Shown here one piece after another: positions 38,436-49,129 of a DNA stretch of 64,000 nucleotides. The number at the start of each line of letters is the position of its first letter. Within the stretch, counting starts at the first letter, position 1. The notes under the pieces were generated by a model. That model searched no databases, was not told the DNA's origin, and was given only the letters and a program-made list of their open reading frames with translations. This DNA comes from Micromonospora chokoriensis (GTDB lineage Bacteria > Actinomycetota > Actinomycetes > Mycobacteriales > Micromonosporaceae). The stretch is from positions 124,001 to 188,000 of the forward strand of contig NZ_JOAN01000007.1 in assembly GCF_000718555.1 (NCBI RefSeq). Reading direction: 5' to 3'. Made by a program: the position numbers and the translations under genes.

Positions 38436-39641
38436 ATGTCCGCCTCGATCGTCCTCGGGGTCGGCGGCGGCATCGCCGCCTACAAGGCGTGTGAGCTGCT
38501 GCGACTCTTCACCGAATCGGGTCACCGGGTTCGGGTCGTGCCGACCGCGTCGGCGCTCCGCTTCGTGGGGGCGCCGACCTGGGCCGCGCTCTCCGGCCAG
38601 CCGGTCGCCGACGACGTCTGGACCGACGTCCACGAGGTGCCGCATGTCCGGCTCGGCAAGCAGGCCGACCTGGTGGTGGTCGCGCCGACCACCACCGACC
38701 TGCTCGCCAAGGCCGCGCACGGCCTCGCCGACGACCTGCTGACCAACACCCTGCTGACCGCCCGCTGCCCGGTCCTGCTGGCCCCGGCCATGCACACCGA
38801 GATGTGGGAGCACCCCGCCACCGTGGCCAACGTCGCCACGCTGCGCTCCCGGGGTGTGCGGGTCCTCGACCCGGCCGTCGGCCGGCTCACCGGCGCCGAC
38901 ACCGGCAAAGGTCGGCTACCCGACCCGGCGGAGATCTTCGCCGTCGCTCGTCGGCTCCTGGCCCGGGGCTCCGACTCCGCCGATCTGGTCGGCCGCCGGG
39001 TGGTCGTCACCGCGGGCGGCACCCGCGAGCCTCTGGACCCGGTCCGCTTCCTGGGCAACCGCTCGTCGGGCAAGCAGGGTTACGCGTTCGCCCGCGCGGC
39101 GGTCGCCCGGGGTGCCCGGGTCACCCTGATCGCGGCCAACGTCGACCTCGCCGACCCGGCCGGCGTCGACCTGATCCGGGTGGGCACCACTGCCGAGCTG
39201 CGGGAGGCGACGCTTAAGGCCTCCGTCGAGGCCGACGCGGTGGTGATGGCGGCGGCTCCGGCCGATTTCCGGCCCGCGACCTACGCCCCTGGCAAAATCA
39301 AGAAGGCGGACGACGGGGTGGCGCCCACCATCGAGCTCGTCACCAACCCGGACATCGCGGCGGAGCTTGGCCAGCGCAAACGACCAGGGCAGGTGCTTGT
39401 GGTGTTCGCCGCCGAGACCGGCGATGCCGAGGCCAACGGTCGAGCGAAACTCGCCCGGAAGCGGGCCGATCTGATCGTCGTCAACGAGGTTGGTCCGAAC
39501 AAGGTCTTCGGCGCCGACACCAACACAGTGACGGTCATCGGCGCGGACGGCTCGGTCAGCCGGCTGCCCGAGCAGGCCAAGGAGGCAGTGGCCGACACCG
39601 TATGGGATCTGGTCGTGGCGCGGCTGCCCGAGCACTCCTGA
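38436..39641 (+). CDS. coaBC: Phosphopantothenoylcysteine decarboxylase / phosphopantothenate-cysteine ligase
   Basis: 401 residues, bifunctional. The N-terminal CoaC flavoprotein half (about 1-180) has VGGGIAAYKACELLR with the FMN site and PAMHTEMWEHPA near its end; the C-terminal CoaB half (about 190-401) has TAGGTREPLDPVRFLGNRSSGKQGYAFARAA and AAAPADFRPATYAPGKIKK. It makes 4'-phosphopantetheine for CoA. It starts 14 bases after rpoZ. Confidence 0.95.
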   Translation: MSASIVLGVGGGIAAYKACELLRLFTESGHRVRVVPTASALRFVGAPTWAALSGQPVADDVWTDVHEVPHVRLGKQADLVVVAPTTTDLLAKAAHGLADDLLTNTLLTARCPVLLAPAMHTEMWEHPATVANVATLRSRGVRVLDPAVGRLTGADTGKGRLPDPAEIFAVARRLLARGSDSADLVGRRVVVTAGGTREPLDPVRFLGNRSSGKQGYAFARAAVARGARVTLIAANVDLADPAGVDLIRVGTTAELREATLKASVEADAVVMAAAPADFRPATYAPGKIKKADDGVAPTIELVTNPDIAAELGQRKRPGQVLVVFAAETGDAEANGRAKLARKRADLIVVNEVGPNKVFGADTNTVTVIGADGSVSRLPEQAKEAVADTVWDLVVARLPEHS

Positions 39642-39689
39642 CGGGTGGTAAAGGTCGTGACCGATCCCGACACCGACCGCAATGGTGAT

Positions 39690-39695
39690 TACACT
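39690..39695 (+). promoter_or_regulatory. metK: Candidate -10 box for metK
   Basis: TACACT lies 34 bases upstream of the metK GTG in the 87-base gap after coaBC. The gap shows no SAM-riboswitch fold that I recognise. Confidence 0.35.
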
Positions 39696-39728
39696 GCCGC
39701 GGAACGACCTCTAACGCTTAGGAGTGCC

Positions 39729-40922
<1,194 letters not shown>

Positions 40923-40981
40923 CCGCCACCACGCGCAGCGACCGGCGACCCGCAGATGGGTCGCCGGTCGCACGCGTCTGC

Positions 40982-42892
40982 GTGGATGTCGGCCTGGCGC
41001 ACCTGGACCGGCCGTTCGACTACCTGGTGCCGGCGGAGCTGGACGAGGTGGCGGTGCCCGGCACGCGGGTGAAGGTGCGCTTCGCCGGGCAGCTCGTCGA
41101 CGGGTGGCTGCTGTCGCGTGCCGACGAATCCGGGCACACCGGCCGCCTCGCGTACCTGGAGAAGGTGGTTTCGCCGGAGCCGGTGCTGGCCCCCGAGATC
41201 GCTCGGCTGGCCCGGGCGGTCGCCGACCGGTACGCGGGCAGCCTCGCCGACGTGCTCCGGCTCGCCGTGCCACCCCGGCACGCCCGGGTGGAGAAGGAGC
41301 CCCGCGAGGACCAGCCCCGCCCGGCGGCCCACAGCGAGGCGGTCGACCCGCGTGGGTGGCGGGACTACCCGACCGGCCCGGCCCTGCTGCGCGCGCTCAC
41401 CGACGGCCGGGCGCCCCGCGCGGTCTGGTCGGCGCTGCCCGGCGAGGACTGGGCGGCCCGCTACGCCGACGCGGTGGCGGCCACCGTCGCCGGCGGGCGT
41501 GGCGCGGTGGTCGTGGTGCCCGACGCCCGCGACCTCGACCGCCTCGACGCCGCACTCACCGCTGTGCTCGGCCCGGGGCGGCACGTCAGCCTCTCCGCCG
41601 CGCTCGGGCCGGCGCGGCGTTACCGGGCGTTCCTCGCCGCCCGCCGCGGACAGGTGTCGGTGGTGATCGGCACCCGGGCGGCGATGTTCGCCCCGGTGCA
41701 GCGGCTCGGCCTCGTCGCCGTCTGGGACGACGGCGACGACCTGCACTCCGAGCCCCGGGCGCCGTACCCACACGCCCGCGACGTGCTGCTCACCCGCGTC
41801 CACCTCGCCGAGGCCGGGGCGCTGGTCGGCGGGTACGCCCGCACCGCCGAGGCGCAGCTGCTGGTGGAGACCGGCTGGGCTCGGGAGGTGGTCGCCGATC
41901 GCACCACCGTGCGGGCGCGGATCCCGGCCATCGCGCCGACCGGCGACGACCCCCAACTGGCCCGCGACCCCGGGGCCGCCACCGCCCGGCTGCCCAGCCT
42001 GGCCTGGACGGCTGCCCGCGACGCCATCCGGCAGGACCTGCCGGTGCTGGTGCAGGTGCCCCGCCGCGGCTACCTGCCGTCGATCTCCTGCGCCGAGTGC
42101 CGCACCCCGGCCCGTTGCGAGCACTGCGCCGGCCCGCTCGCGCTGCCGTCGGCCGGCGGCATCCCGGCCTGCCGGTGGTGCGCCCGGGTGGCGGCCGCGT
42201 ACGCCTGCCCGCAGTGCGGTGGGCGGCGGCTGCGGGCCGCGGTGACCGGCGCTCGACGGACCGCCGAGGAGTTGGGCCGGGCGTTCCCCGGCGTCTCGGT
42301 GCGCACCTCGGGCCGGGAGGAGGTGCTGACCGACGTGCCCGGCGGCGCGGCGCTGGTGGTGGCCACTCCGGGGGCCGAGCCGGTCGCTGAGGGCGGCTAC
42401 GGCGCGGTGCTGCTGCTCGACTCGTGGGCCCTGCTGACCCGGGCCGACCTGCGCGCCGGCGAGGAGGCGCTGCGCCGCTGGCTGGCGGCGGCGGCCCTGG
42501 CCCGCCCGGCGCCGGCCGGCCGGGTGGTGGTGGTCGCCGACGGCGCGCTCGCCCCGGTGCAGGCGCTGCTGCGGTGGGACGCCGGCTGGTTCGCCGGCCG
42601 GGAGCTGGCCGAGCGCCGGGAGCTGGGCTTCCCGCCGGCCGTACGGATGGCGAGCGTCACCGGCTCGGCCGAGGCGGTGGCGGACCTGCTCGCCGCGACC
42701 CGGCTGCCGGACGACGCCGAGGTGCTCGGGCCGGTGCCGGCCGAGGAGGGGCGGGAGCGGATGTTGGTCCGGGTGCCCCGGGCTCGGGCTGCCGCGCTCG
42801 CCGAGGCGCTGCACTCGGCCGCCGGCGTTCGGACCGCCCGCAAGGCCGTCGATCCGGTTCGTCTCCAGGTCGATCCGCTGAGCCTGTTCTGA
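40982..42892 (+). CDS. priA: PriA-like primosomal protein N' without helicase motifs
   Basis: About 636 residues from GTG 40982; a CTG at 40919 overlapping the metK stop (CTGA) would add 21 residues including the conserved ARVCVDV and may be the real start. The N-terminal DNA-binding domain (HLDRPFDYLVPAEL) and the eight-Cys zinc region (CAEC, CEHC, CRWC, CPQC at about 370-420) are intact. The helicase core is decayed: where GxTGSGKT should be the sequence reads SALPGEDW, and the DEAH site reads WDDGDDLHSE. This degeneracy is a known actinobacterial trait; the protein probably acts in DnaB loading without unwinding DNA. Confidence 0.85.
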   Translation: MDVGLAHLDRPFDYLVPAELDEVAVPGTRVKVRFAGQLVDGWLLSRADESGHTGRLAYLEKVVSPEPVLAPEIARLARAVADRYAGSLADVLRLAVPPRHARVEKEPREDQPRPAAHSEAVDPRGWRDYPTGPALLRALTDGRAPRAVWSALPGEDWAARYADAVAATVAGGRGAVVVVPDARDLDRLDAALTAVLGPGRHVSLSAALGPARRYRAFLAARRGQVSVVIGTRAAMFAPVQRLGLVAVWDDGDDLHSEPRAPYPHARDVLLTRVHLAEAGALVGGYARTAEAQLLVETGWAREVVADRTTVRARIPAIAPTGDDPQLARDPGAATARLPSLAWTAARDAIRQDLPVLVQVPRRGYLPSISCAECRTPARCEHCAGPLALPSAGGIPACRWCARVAAAYACPQCGGRRLRAAVTGARRTAEELGRAFPGVSVRTSGREEVLTDVPGGAALVVATPGAEPVAEGGYGAVLLLDSWALLTRADLRAGEEALRRWLAAAALARPAPAGRVVVVADGALAPVQALLRWDAGWFAGRELAERRELGFPPAVRMASVTGSAEAVADLLAATRLPDDAEVLGPVPAEEGRERMLVRVPRARAAALAEALHSAAGVRTARKAVDPVRLQVDPLSLF

Positions 42893-42981
42893 GTGTTTCC
42901 GCAGGTGCGGAGGGTGATGGATCTCGCACGCTGTGGTGGTCCTCGCACACCGCGTCCGGCAGGGCAGTGGCGTCCGAGTGG

Positions 42982-42987
42982 TAGCAT
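42982..42987 (+). promoter_or_regulatory. Candidate -10 box upstream of the kinase/ParB-like gene
   Basis: TAGCAT in the 158-base gap after priA, 63 bases before the GTG at 43051. The rest of the gap shows no fold or open frame I can support. Confidence 0.3.
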
Positions 42988-43050
42988 CGCCCGTCATGCC
43001 ATGGCGTACGACGGGCTCCAGGTGAGCCGGTGATCAGGGGTGGACCAGTC

Positions 43051-44034
43051 GTGACCGTTGGACAATCGATCGTCTTCAACGGCGACCTCGGCAGCGGCAA
43101 GAGCACCGTGTCGGTCGAGATCGCCAAGCGGCTCGGCATGCGTCGGGTCAGCGTGGGGGACCTCTACCGGGAGATGGCGCAGCAGCGGCAGATGACCGCC
43201 CTGCAGCTCAACCTGCACGCCGAGCTCGACCAGGCCGTCGACGGCTACGTCGATCAACTCCAGCGGGACATCGCCGCCTCCGGTGAGCGCCTGATCATGG
43301 ACTCCCGGCTGGCCTGGCACTTCTTCACCGATGCGCTCAAGGTGCACATGATCACCGAGCCGGGCGAGGCGGCCCGCCGGGTGCTGGCCCGACCGTCCGG
43401 GCCGGCGGAGAGTTACGCCTCCCTGGAGGAGGCCAAGAGCAAGCTCCGTGAGCGCAGCGCGAGCGAGCGCAGCCGGTTCATCATCCGCTACGGGGTGGAC
43501 AAGGCCCGGCTGCGCAACTACGACCTGATCTGCGACACCACCCGGGCCTCGGCCGCCGAGGTGATCGAGCACATCGTGGCCGCGTACGAGGGCAAGCTCG
43601 GCGCCGAGGTGCTGCGCGACGCGCCGCCGCTGCTGCTGCTGGACCCGGCCCGGGTCTACCCGACCGAGGACATCGCCACCCTGCGGGGTCTGTGGGACAC
43701 CGACTTCGTCGGTGGCGTCGCCGAGGCCGGCGACGAGGCGCTAGAGCCGCTGAAGATCGGGTTCACCGGCGAGTACTTCTTCGTCGTCGACGGTCACCGT
43801 CGCCTCAGCGCAGCCCTGCAGAACGGGTTCTCGCTGGTCCCCGCCCAGTTGGTCGCCGAGGTCGACGAGCCGGTCGTGGGTCAGATGACCGCCGTCGACT
43901 ACTTCGCCGCCCAGGTGCGCCCCGGCCTGATCTACGACTGGGAGGCGGCTCACAAGATCCAACTGCCGCTGCCCGAGCCCGCGCTGCTCCGTGGCGACGC
44001 CGTGCTCGCGGGGGACCAGAGCGCCAGCGTCTGA
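43051..44034 (+). CDS. Cytidylate kinase-like P-loop protein fused to a ParB/Srx-like domain
   Basis: 327 residues. N-terminal half: P-loop NGDLGSGKSTVS (K17), VSVGDLYREMAQ, SRLAWHFF and YGVDKARLRNYDLICDTT, the plan of CMP kinase-type or AAA_18 nucleoside monophosphate kinases. C-terminal half (about 190-327): a ParB-like pattern with a short strand (ALEPLKIGFTGEYFFVV), then DGHRRLSAALQNGF (D247), and VPAQLVAEVDE, matching the GHRR box of ParB/sulfiredoxin-like folds. No catalytic role is known to me for this pairing. GTG 43030 is an alternative start (seven more residues). Bases 43443-43474 resemble a dispersed GAGCGCAGCG repeat retained in frame. Confidence 0.7.
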   Translation: MTVGQSIVFNGDLGSGKSTVSVEIAKRLGMRRVSVGDLYREMAQQRQMTALQLNLHAELDQAVDGYVDQLQRDIAASGERLIMDSRLAWHFFTDALKVHMITEPGEAARRVLARPSGPAESYASLEEAKSKLRERSASERSRFIIRYGVDKARLRNYDLICDTTRASAAEVIEHIVAAYEGKLGAEVLRDAPPLLLLDPARVYPTEDIATLRGLWDTDFVGGVAEAGDEALEPLKIGFTGEYFFVVDGHRRLSAALQNGFSLVPAQLVAEVDEPVVGQMTAVDYFAAQVRPGLIYDWEAAHKIQLPLPEPALLRGDAVLAGDQSASV

Positions 44035-44176
44035 ACCCAGGCGAAGGGCGGGGCCGACGCGCGGGGTACGTGCGCCGGACCCGGCCACCGACGTGCGCCG
44101 AAGCCTCCCGGTGGCGCTGGGCACACCGGCGGCAGTCGATCGAGGTACGCCGGCCGGCGCGCGGCCGGGCACTCCG

Positions 44177-44182
44177 TAGACT
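44177..44182 (+). promoter_or_regulatory. def: Candidate -10 box for def
   Basis: TAGACT, 45 bases before the def GTG, in a 192-base gap that otherwise shows no feature I can name. The ribosome site AGAAGGAG follows at 44210-44218. Confidence 0.45.
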
Positions 44183-44226
44183 GGTACGGCACCGCTCGTC
44201 CCACCCGAAAGAAGGAGCCGTCCCGC

Positions 44227-44784
44227 GTGACCGTCCAGCCCATCCGTCTGTTTGGGGATCCGGTGCTGCGCACGCCGGCCGATCCGGTGGTCAACTTCGA
44301 CGCCGAGCTACGTCGGCTCGTCGCCGACCTCACCGACACGATGCGTGAGCAGAACGGCGCCGGCCTGGCCGCGCCGCAGCTCGGTGTGAGCCTGCGGGTT
44401 TTCACCTTCGACGTCGACGACGTCCTCGGGCACCTGATCAACCCGGTGTTGGAGTTTCCCGACGAGGAGGAGCAGGACGGCCCGGAGGGCTGCCTGTCGA
44501 TCCCCGGGCTCTACTTCGACACCAAGCGTCGGCAGAACGTCATCGCCAAGGGCTTCAGCTCGTTCGGCGACCCGATGCAGATCGTCGGCACCGGTCTGAT
44601 GGCGCGTTGCGTGCAGCACGAGACCGACCACCTCGATGGGGTGCTCTTCCTGGACCGACTGGACCAGGAGGGGCGCAAGGAAGCCATGAAGGCAATCCGT
44701 CAGGCCGAGTGGTACGACGCGGCGGCCCCGCCCACGGTCAAGCTCAGCCCACACATCAGCGACCCCTTCGGTCTGGGGCGCTGA
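44227..44784 (+). CDS. def: Peptide deformylase
   Basis: 185 residues. Removes the formyl group from nascent proteins. All three motifs are intact: [18 protein letters not shown] with the metal Cys, and QHETDHLDG with both metal His and the catalytic Glu. GTG start. Followed 5 bases later by fmt, which makes the formylated initiator tRNA, so def-fmt-rsmB form a translation-linked unit. Confidence 0.96.
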   Translation: MTVQPIRLFGDPVLRTPADPVVNFDAELRRLVADLTDTMREQNGAGLAAPQLGVSLRVFTFDVDDVLGHLINPVLEFPDEEEQDGPEGCLSIPGLYFDTKRRQNVIAKGFSSFGDPMQIVGTGLMARCVQHETDHLDGVLFLDRLDQEGRKEAMKAIRQAEWYDAAAPPTVKLSPHISDPFGLGR

Positions 44785-44789
44785 CCCGG

Positions 44790-45716
44790 ATGCGCGTGAT
44801 CTTCGCCGGTACGCCGGCTGTCGCTCTTCCCGCCCTGGCCGCCGTCGCCGCCTCCCGCCACGAGCTGGTCGCCGTGGTCACCCGGCCCGACGCGCCCGCT
44901 GGGCGTGGGCGGGGCCTGTCCCGCTCTCCGGTCGGTGCGTGGGCCGACGAGCACGGCGTCGAGGTGCTCACGCCGGCCCGTCCCCGCGACCCGGAGTTCC
45001 TCGACCGGTTGCGCGAGTTGGCGCCGGACTGCGTGCCGGTGGTCGCCTACGGCGCGCTGGTGCCGCCGGCGGCGCTGGAGATCCCCCGGTACGGCTGGAT
45101 CAACCTGCACTTCTCGCTGCTGCCCGCGTGGCGTGGCGCCGCGCCCGTGCAGCACGCCGTGCTGCACGGCGACGAGCTGACCGGTGCCAGCGTCTTCCAA
45201 CTGGAGGAGGGCCTGGACACCGGCCCGGTCTACGGCACCCTGACCGACGAGATCCGCCCCGCCGACACCTCGGGTGATCTGCTGGAGCGGCTCGCCGATT
45301 CCGGTGCCGGGCTGCTGGTGGCGGTCCTCGACGCGATCGCCGACGGCACCGCCCGGGCCGAGCCGCAGCCGGCCGACGGGGTGTCGCTGGCGCCGAAGCT
45401 GACCGTGGACGACGCCCGGGTGCGTTGGAGCGACCCGGCCTTCGCCGTGGACCGGCGGATCCGGGCCTGCACGCCCGCGCCGGGCGGCTGGACGACGTTC
45501 CGCGACGAGCGGGTGAAGCTGGGGCCGGTCGTTCCGGTGCCCGACGGCCCTGCGCTGAAGCCGGGGGAGTTGTTGGTGGAGAAGTCCCGGGTGCTGACTG
45601 GCACGGCGACCGTGCCGGTGCGTCTCGGTGAGGTCCGCGCCGCGGGCAAGCGGGCCATGGGCGCTACCGACTGGGCGCGCGGCGTCCGGGTCGGCACTGG
45701 AGAGGAATTCGCGTGA
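44790..45716 (+). CDS. fmt: Methionyl-tRNA formyltransferase
   Basis: 308 residues. Formylates Met-tRNA(fMet) with 10-formyl-[22 protein letters not shown] opens the protein; the formyl-THF site is [30 protein letters not shown] with the catalytic Asn/His/Asp set, and the C-terminal tRNA-binding domain begins at about 205. ATG 44790 is five bases after the def stop and the stop overlaps rsmB by 4 bases. Confidence 0.95.
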   Translation: MRVIFAGTPAVALPALAAVAASRHELVAVVTRPDAPAGRGRGLSRSPVGAWADEHGVEVLTPARPRDPEFLDRLRELAPDCVPVVAYGALVPPAALEIPRYGWINLHFSLLPAWRGAAPVQHAVLHGDELTGASVFQLEEGLDTGPVYGTLTDEIRPADTSGDLLERLADSGAGLLVAVLDAIADGTARAEPQPADGVSLAPKLTVDDARVRWSDPAFAVDRRIRACTPAPGGWTTFRDERVKLGPVVPVPDGPALKPGELLVEKSRVLTGTATVPVRLGEVRAAGKRAMGATDWARGVRVGTGEEFA

Positions 45717-47149
45717 CGGCACCGGAGGGAACCCGACCGACGCGCTCCGGCCCGTCGACCGGCCGTGGCGGGGATCGCCGTCCGGTCCGGCCACCACTGG
45801 ACCGGCCGCGCCGCGCCGCGTACGAGGCGGTGGCGGCGGTGCACCGCGACGACGCGTTCGCCAACCTGGTGCTGCCCATCATCCTGCGGGAGGAGGGGCT
45901 GTTCGGTCGGGACGCGGCCTTCGCCACCGAGCTGACCTACGGCACCCTGCGTCACCTGGGCACGTTGGACGCGATCCTGACCGCCGCGGCCGGCCGGGAC
46001 GTGGCTCGGATCGACCCGCCGGTGCGCGACGCGCTGCGCCTCGGGGCGTACCAGCTGTTGCACACCCGGGTGCCGGCGCACGCCGCGGTCTCCTCGACGG
46101 TGGACCTGGTCCGCTCGGTCGCGCCGGGCGCCACCGGCTTCGCCAACGCGGTGTTGCGCGAGGTGTCCAGCCGGGACGCGGACGCCTGGGTGACGAAGCT
46201 GGCCCCGCCGATGGAGACCGACCCGGTCGGGCACCTCTCCTTGGCGTACAGCCATCCGCAGTGGATCGTGCGGGCCTTCTCCGAGGCGCTCGGCGGCGAT
46301 CTGGGCGAGACGGAGCGCCTCCTGATCGAGGACAACGAGCGTCCGCCGGTGCACCTGTGCGCCCGGCCCGGGTTGATCGACCCGGTCGAGCTGGCCGACC
46401 AGGTCGGCGGTGCGCCCGGTGCCTTCTCGCCGTACGCCGTCTATCTGCCCGGCGGTGCGCCGGGCGAAATCCCGGCGGTGGTCGACGGCCGTGCCCACGT
46501 CCAGGACGAGGGCTCCCAACTGGTGGCCACCGCGCTTGCCGACGCGCCGTTGGACGGCCCGGACGGTCGTTGGCTGGATCTGTGCGCCGGGCCGGGTGGC
46601 AAGGCCGGGCTGCTCGGCGCTCTGGCCGCGCAGCGGGGTGCCCGGGTGACCGCGGTGGAGGTTGCCGAGCACCGGGCCCGACTGGTCTCGTTGGCGACCC
46701 GGGACCTGCCGGTGGCCGTGCTGACCATGGACGGCCGTGAGGTCGGCGCTGACCCGAAGCTGCCGGAGCAGCACTTCGACCGGGTGCTGGTGGACGCACC
46801 GTGCACGGGGCTGGGCTCGCTTCGTCGCCGGCCGGAGTCGCGCTGGCGACGCCAGCCGTCGGACCTGCCGCCGCTGACCCGGCTGCAACGCGAGTTGCTC
46901 GGCGCGGCGTTGCGGGCGGTCCGCCCGGGTGGCCTGGTCGCCTACGTCACCTGCTCGCCGCACACGGTCGAGACGCACGTGACGGTGACCGAGGCGGCCC
47001 GCCGCAGCGGGGTTGCAGTGGACTTCGTGGACGCCCGGCCGCTGCTGCCGGCCGGCATGCCCGGTCTCGGCGACGGGCCGACCGTGCAGCTCTGGCCACA
47101 CCGCCACGGCACCGACGCGATGTTCCTCGCCGTCCTGCGCCGAGGCTGA
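45713..47149 (+). CDS. rsmB: 16S rRNA m5C967 methyltransferase RsmB (Sun)
   Basis: 478 residues. After a Pro/Arg-rich start of about 30 residues, the NusB-like RNA-binding domain (about 35-165, [22 protein letters not shown]) is joined to a SAM methyltransferase domain. That domain shows [38 protein letters not shown] (first catalytic Cys) and [12 protein letters not shown] (second Cys). GTG overlaps the fmt stop. A perfect inverted repeat follows its end. Confidence 0.95.
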   Translation: MTAPEGTRPTRSGPSTGRGGDRRPVRPPLDRPRRAAYEAVAAVHRDDAFANLVLPIILREEGLFGRDAAFATELTYGTLRHLGTLDAILTAAAGRDVARIDPPVRDALRLGAYQLLHTRVPAHAAVSSTVDLVRSVAPGATGFANAVLREVSSRDADAWVTKLAPPMETDPVGHLSLAYSHPQWIVRAFSEALGGDLGETERLLIEDNERPPVHLCARPGLIDPVELADQVGGAPGAFSPYAVYLPGGAPGEIPAVVDGRAHVQDEGSQLVATALADAPLDGPDGRWLDLCAGPGGKAGLLGALAAQRGARVTAVEVAEHRARLVSLATRDLPVAVLTMDGREVGADPKLPEQHFDRVLVDAPCTGLGSLRRRPESRWRRQPSDLPPLTRLQRELLGAALRAVRPGGLVAYVTCSPHTVETHVTVTEAARRSGVAVDFVDARPLLPAGMPGLGDGPTVQLWPHRHGTDAMFLAVLRRG

Positions 47150-47159
47150 CCCGACCCCG

Positions 47160-47193
47160 CGTCCGGCCGATCGGTCACCCGGTCGGCCGGACG
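47160..47193. terminator. Bidirectional terminator between rsmB and the lipoprotein genes
   Basis: A perfect 11-base pair, CGTCCGGCCGA (47160-47170) with TCGGCCGGACG (47183-47193), with a 12-base loop. It lies in the 52-base gap between two converging genes, so it can serve both strands. Confidence 0.7.
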
Positions 47194-47201
47194 TGGCGTG
47201 C

Positions 47202-48092
47202 TCAGGTGACCGGAAGGCCCTTCGTGCCGGCGTTCTTCATCGAGCGGGTCAGGTCCCGGTCGGAGATCCAGAGGAAGCACTGCACGCCACGGTTACCGTT
47301 GCGCCACTCCTCCTCGTACGGCTGGTAGTAGATCGTTCCGGCGCGGAAGTCGAGCTGGGAGTTGTCCGGGACCTTGGCGAACTTGGCGATCATCGTCTGG
47401 CAGGCCTGGTGGGTCCGCTTGACGCCGCGGGTGAAATCGGCGTAGCTGGTATCCGGGGCCTGCCAGACCCCGACGAACTCGGCGTGGTGCTTGGCGGTGC
47501 AGGAGACCGGCACCATCTCTTCGATCTCGTCCTTGAGCAGCTTCGGGTTGAAGCAGCGGTACGCCAGCGGCGCCGCGCCGGAGAGCGCACCCCGGAGGCT
47601 GCCGGTACGCAGGTCGACCGCGGTGCTGTCGATGCTGGCGATCTCGGTGACGTCGCAGCGGTACCAACGGGCCCCGCCCGACCAGGCCGGCACCGACGGC
47701 AGCACGACGGTCAGGCCGAGCCGCCCGGAACGCCAGTCGGCGCCCAACGCCTTGTTGACCACCGTGTCGCACGCGGCGTGCGCGGCTCGCATGCCCTTCG
47801 AGCCGGGCTGCGGCGGCGTGCCGCCCTGAGCGTCCGGGCCGGTGAAGGTGCCGACGTGCATGGTCTCCACCCGGTGCCCCTCGGTGCACGCCATCGGGTT
47901 GTAGCCGGTCAGGAAACCGACCTGCTGGGAGCTGTGGTGGCAGACGTCGGCGGCGGGGACGAACTGCTGCGCCGCGACGGGCGCCGGCCAGTCGTCGATG
48001 AGGTCACGGTCGACTCCGGCGGGTGCGCCGCACCCGGCCAGCGCCAGGGCCAACGCCCCACCCCCGGCGAACGCCGCCAACCACCGTCGCAT
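47202..48092 (-). CDS. Septum-formation-like lipoprotein, paralogue A
   Basis: 296 residues starting MRRWLAAFAGGGALALALAGCGAP: signal peptide with a lipobox (LAGC, Cys21), so it is probably a membrane-anchored lipoprotein. The mature part has several Cys in two similar halves (VCHHSS, ACTEGHRVETMHVGTF; CFNPKLL, SCTAKHHAEFVGVW), the xCxxxHxxExxG pattern of septum_form-type actinobacterial proteins. Function unknown. Start at 48092 is chosen because GGGAGGTCGGG precedes it; the frame extends to 48167 without signal-like sequence. It shares length and motifs with the gene at 48174-49064. Confidence 0.78.
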   Translation of the reverse strand: MRRWLAAFAGGGALALALAGCGAPAGVDRDLIDDWPAPVAAQQFVPAADVCHHSSQQVGFLTGYNPMACTEGHRVETMHVGTFTGPDAQGGTPPQPGSKGMRAAHAACDTVVNKALGADWRSGRLGLTVVLPSVPAWSGGARWYRCDVTEIASIDSTAVDLRTGSLRGALSGAAPLAYRCFNPKLLKDEIEEMVPVSCTAKHHAEFVGVWQAPDTSYADFTRGVKRTHQACQTMIAKFAKVPDNSQLDFRAGTIYYQPYEEEWRNGNRGVQCFLWISDRDLTRSMKNAGTKGLPVT

Positions 48093-48155
48093 CCCGACCT
48101 CCCGCCGCTGGTGGCCTCCGCCGAACCCCGCCGGTCGGTAGCCCCACGGCGCAGC

Positions 48156-48161
48156 AGCATA
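48156..48161 (-). promoter_or_regulatory. Candidate -10 box, lipoprotein A
   Basis: TATGCT on the minus strand, 64 bases upstream of the start, preceded by CGGTGCCG. The same CGGTGCCGTA context and spacing occurs before the neighbouring paralogue. Confidence 0.35.
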
Positions 48162-48173
48162 CGGCACCGATAC

Positions 48174-49064
48174 TCAGATCGCGGGCAGTCCCTCGGGGCC
48201 GGCGCCGCGCATCGAGCGGGTGAGTTTGCGGTCGTCGCTCCACAGGAAACAGCGCACTCCACGGTCACCCTCCTCCCACTCCCGCTGCGACGGTGGGTAG
48301 TAGATGGACCCGGCCCGGTACGGCAGATCGCTGTTGTTCGGCACCGCCGCGTACTCGGCGATCAGCGCCATGCAGCGCTTGTGCGCCCGCTCGGCGGACT
48401 TGGTGAACTCCGCCCAGCTCATGTCCTGTTCCTCGTAGACGCCCACGAACTCGGCGCGGTGCGGCTCGGTGCAGAGCACCGGCGCCATGTAGTTGAGGTT
48501 GTCGCCGATCAGCTTGGGGTCGAAGCAGCGGTGCGTCAGGGGTGTGTCGCCGATCAACGCGCCGCGCAGGCTGCCGGTGCGGTTCACCGGGCGGGTGTTG
48601 TCGATGCTGCCGGTCTCGCTGAGATCGCAGCGGAACCAGCGTGCGCCGCCGGCCCAGGCCGGCGCGGAGGGCAGCGCGAGGGACAGCGCGAGTCGGGCCG
48701 TGTGCCAGTCGCCGCCGAGCACCTGCCGGGCCCGCTGATCGCACTCGGCGCGGGCCGTGCGCAGCGCCGACGAGCCGGGTTCAGGTCGGGCCTCGGTCAA
48801 CGCGTCGGGCCCGACGAAGGTGCCGACGTGGATGGTCTCGGCCAGGTGGTTACGCGCGCAGTCCACCGTCTCGTACGTGCTGGCCTGCACGACCGTGGCG
48901 ATCCGTGGCAGGCAGGTGTCGGTGGCGGGGGTGAACGGTTTCGGCACCCGCAGCGCCGGCCAGTCGTCGGTGAGATCACCGTCCGCGCCGCGCGCCGGCG
49001 CACAGCCGGCCAGCAGCATCGTCGTGACGCCGGCCAGCACCAGCGCTGGAAACCACCGTCGCAT
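48174..49064 (-). CDS. Septum-formation-like lipoprotein, paralogue B
   Basis: 296 residues, the same length as the gene beside it. MRRWFPALVLAGVTTMLLAGCAPARG gives a signal peptide with lipobox (LAGC). The paired motifs recur: TCLPRIA ... DCARNHLAETIHVGTFVG, and CFDPKLIGDN ... LCTEPHRAEFVGVYEEQ, and the same ending (GVRCFLWSDDRKLTRSM). This is a clear tandem duplicate of 47202-48092 with considerable divergence. Start at 49064 follows GGGCGGACG and the signal peptide; upstream in-frame residues to 49187 are Arg/Thr-rich and unlikely to be translated. Confidence 0.78.
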   Translation of the reverse strand: MRRWFPALVLAGVTTMLLAGCAPARGADGDLTDDWPALRVPKPFTPATDTCLPRIATVVQASTYETVDCARNHLAETIHVGTFVGPDALTEARPEPGSSALRTARAECDQRARQVLGGDWHTARLALSLALPSAPAWAGGARWFRCDLSETGSIDNTRPVNRTGSLRGALIGDTPLTHRCFDPKLIGDNLNYMAPVLCTEPHRAEFVGVYEEQDMSWAEFTKSAERAHKRCMALIAEYAAVPNNSDLPYRAGSIYYPPSQREWEEGDRGVRCFLWSDDRKLTRSMRGAGPEGLPAI

Positions 49065-49129
49065 CGTCCGCCCTTTCGGGAGCTGGCGGCCGGTCGCCGC
49101 GCCCCGCGGCGAGACCCCGGCGGGCGTGC

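Noticed and set aside
39642..39728. SAM riboswitch before metK
   Set aside because: The 87-base gap is too short and lacks the conserved SAM aptamer blocks.
48092..48174. Gene conversion or recent duplication between the two lipoproteins
   Set aside because: Their sequences are too diverged for a recent event, although common origin is clear.
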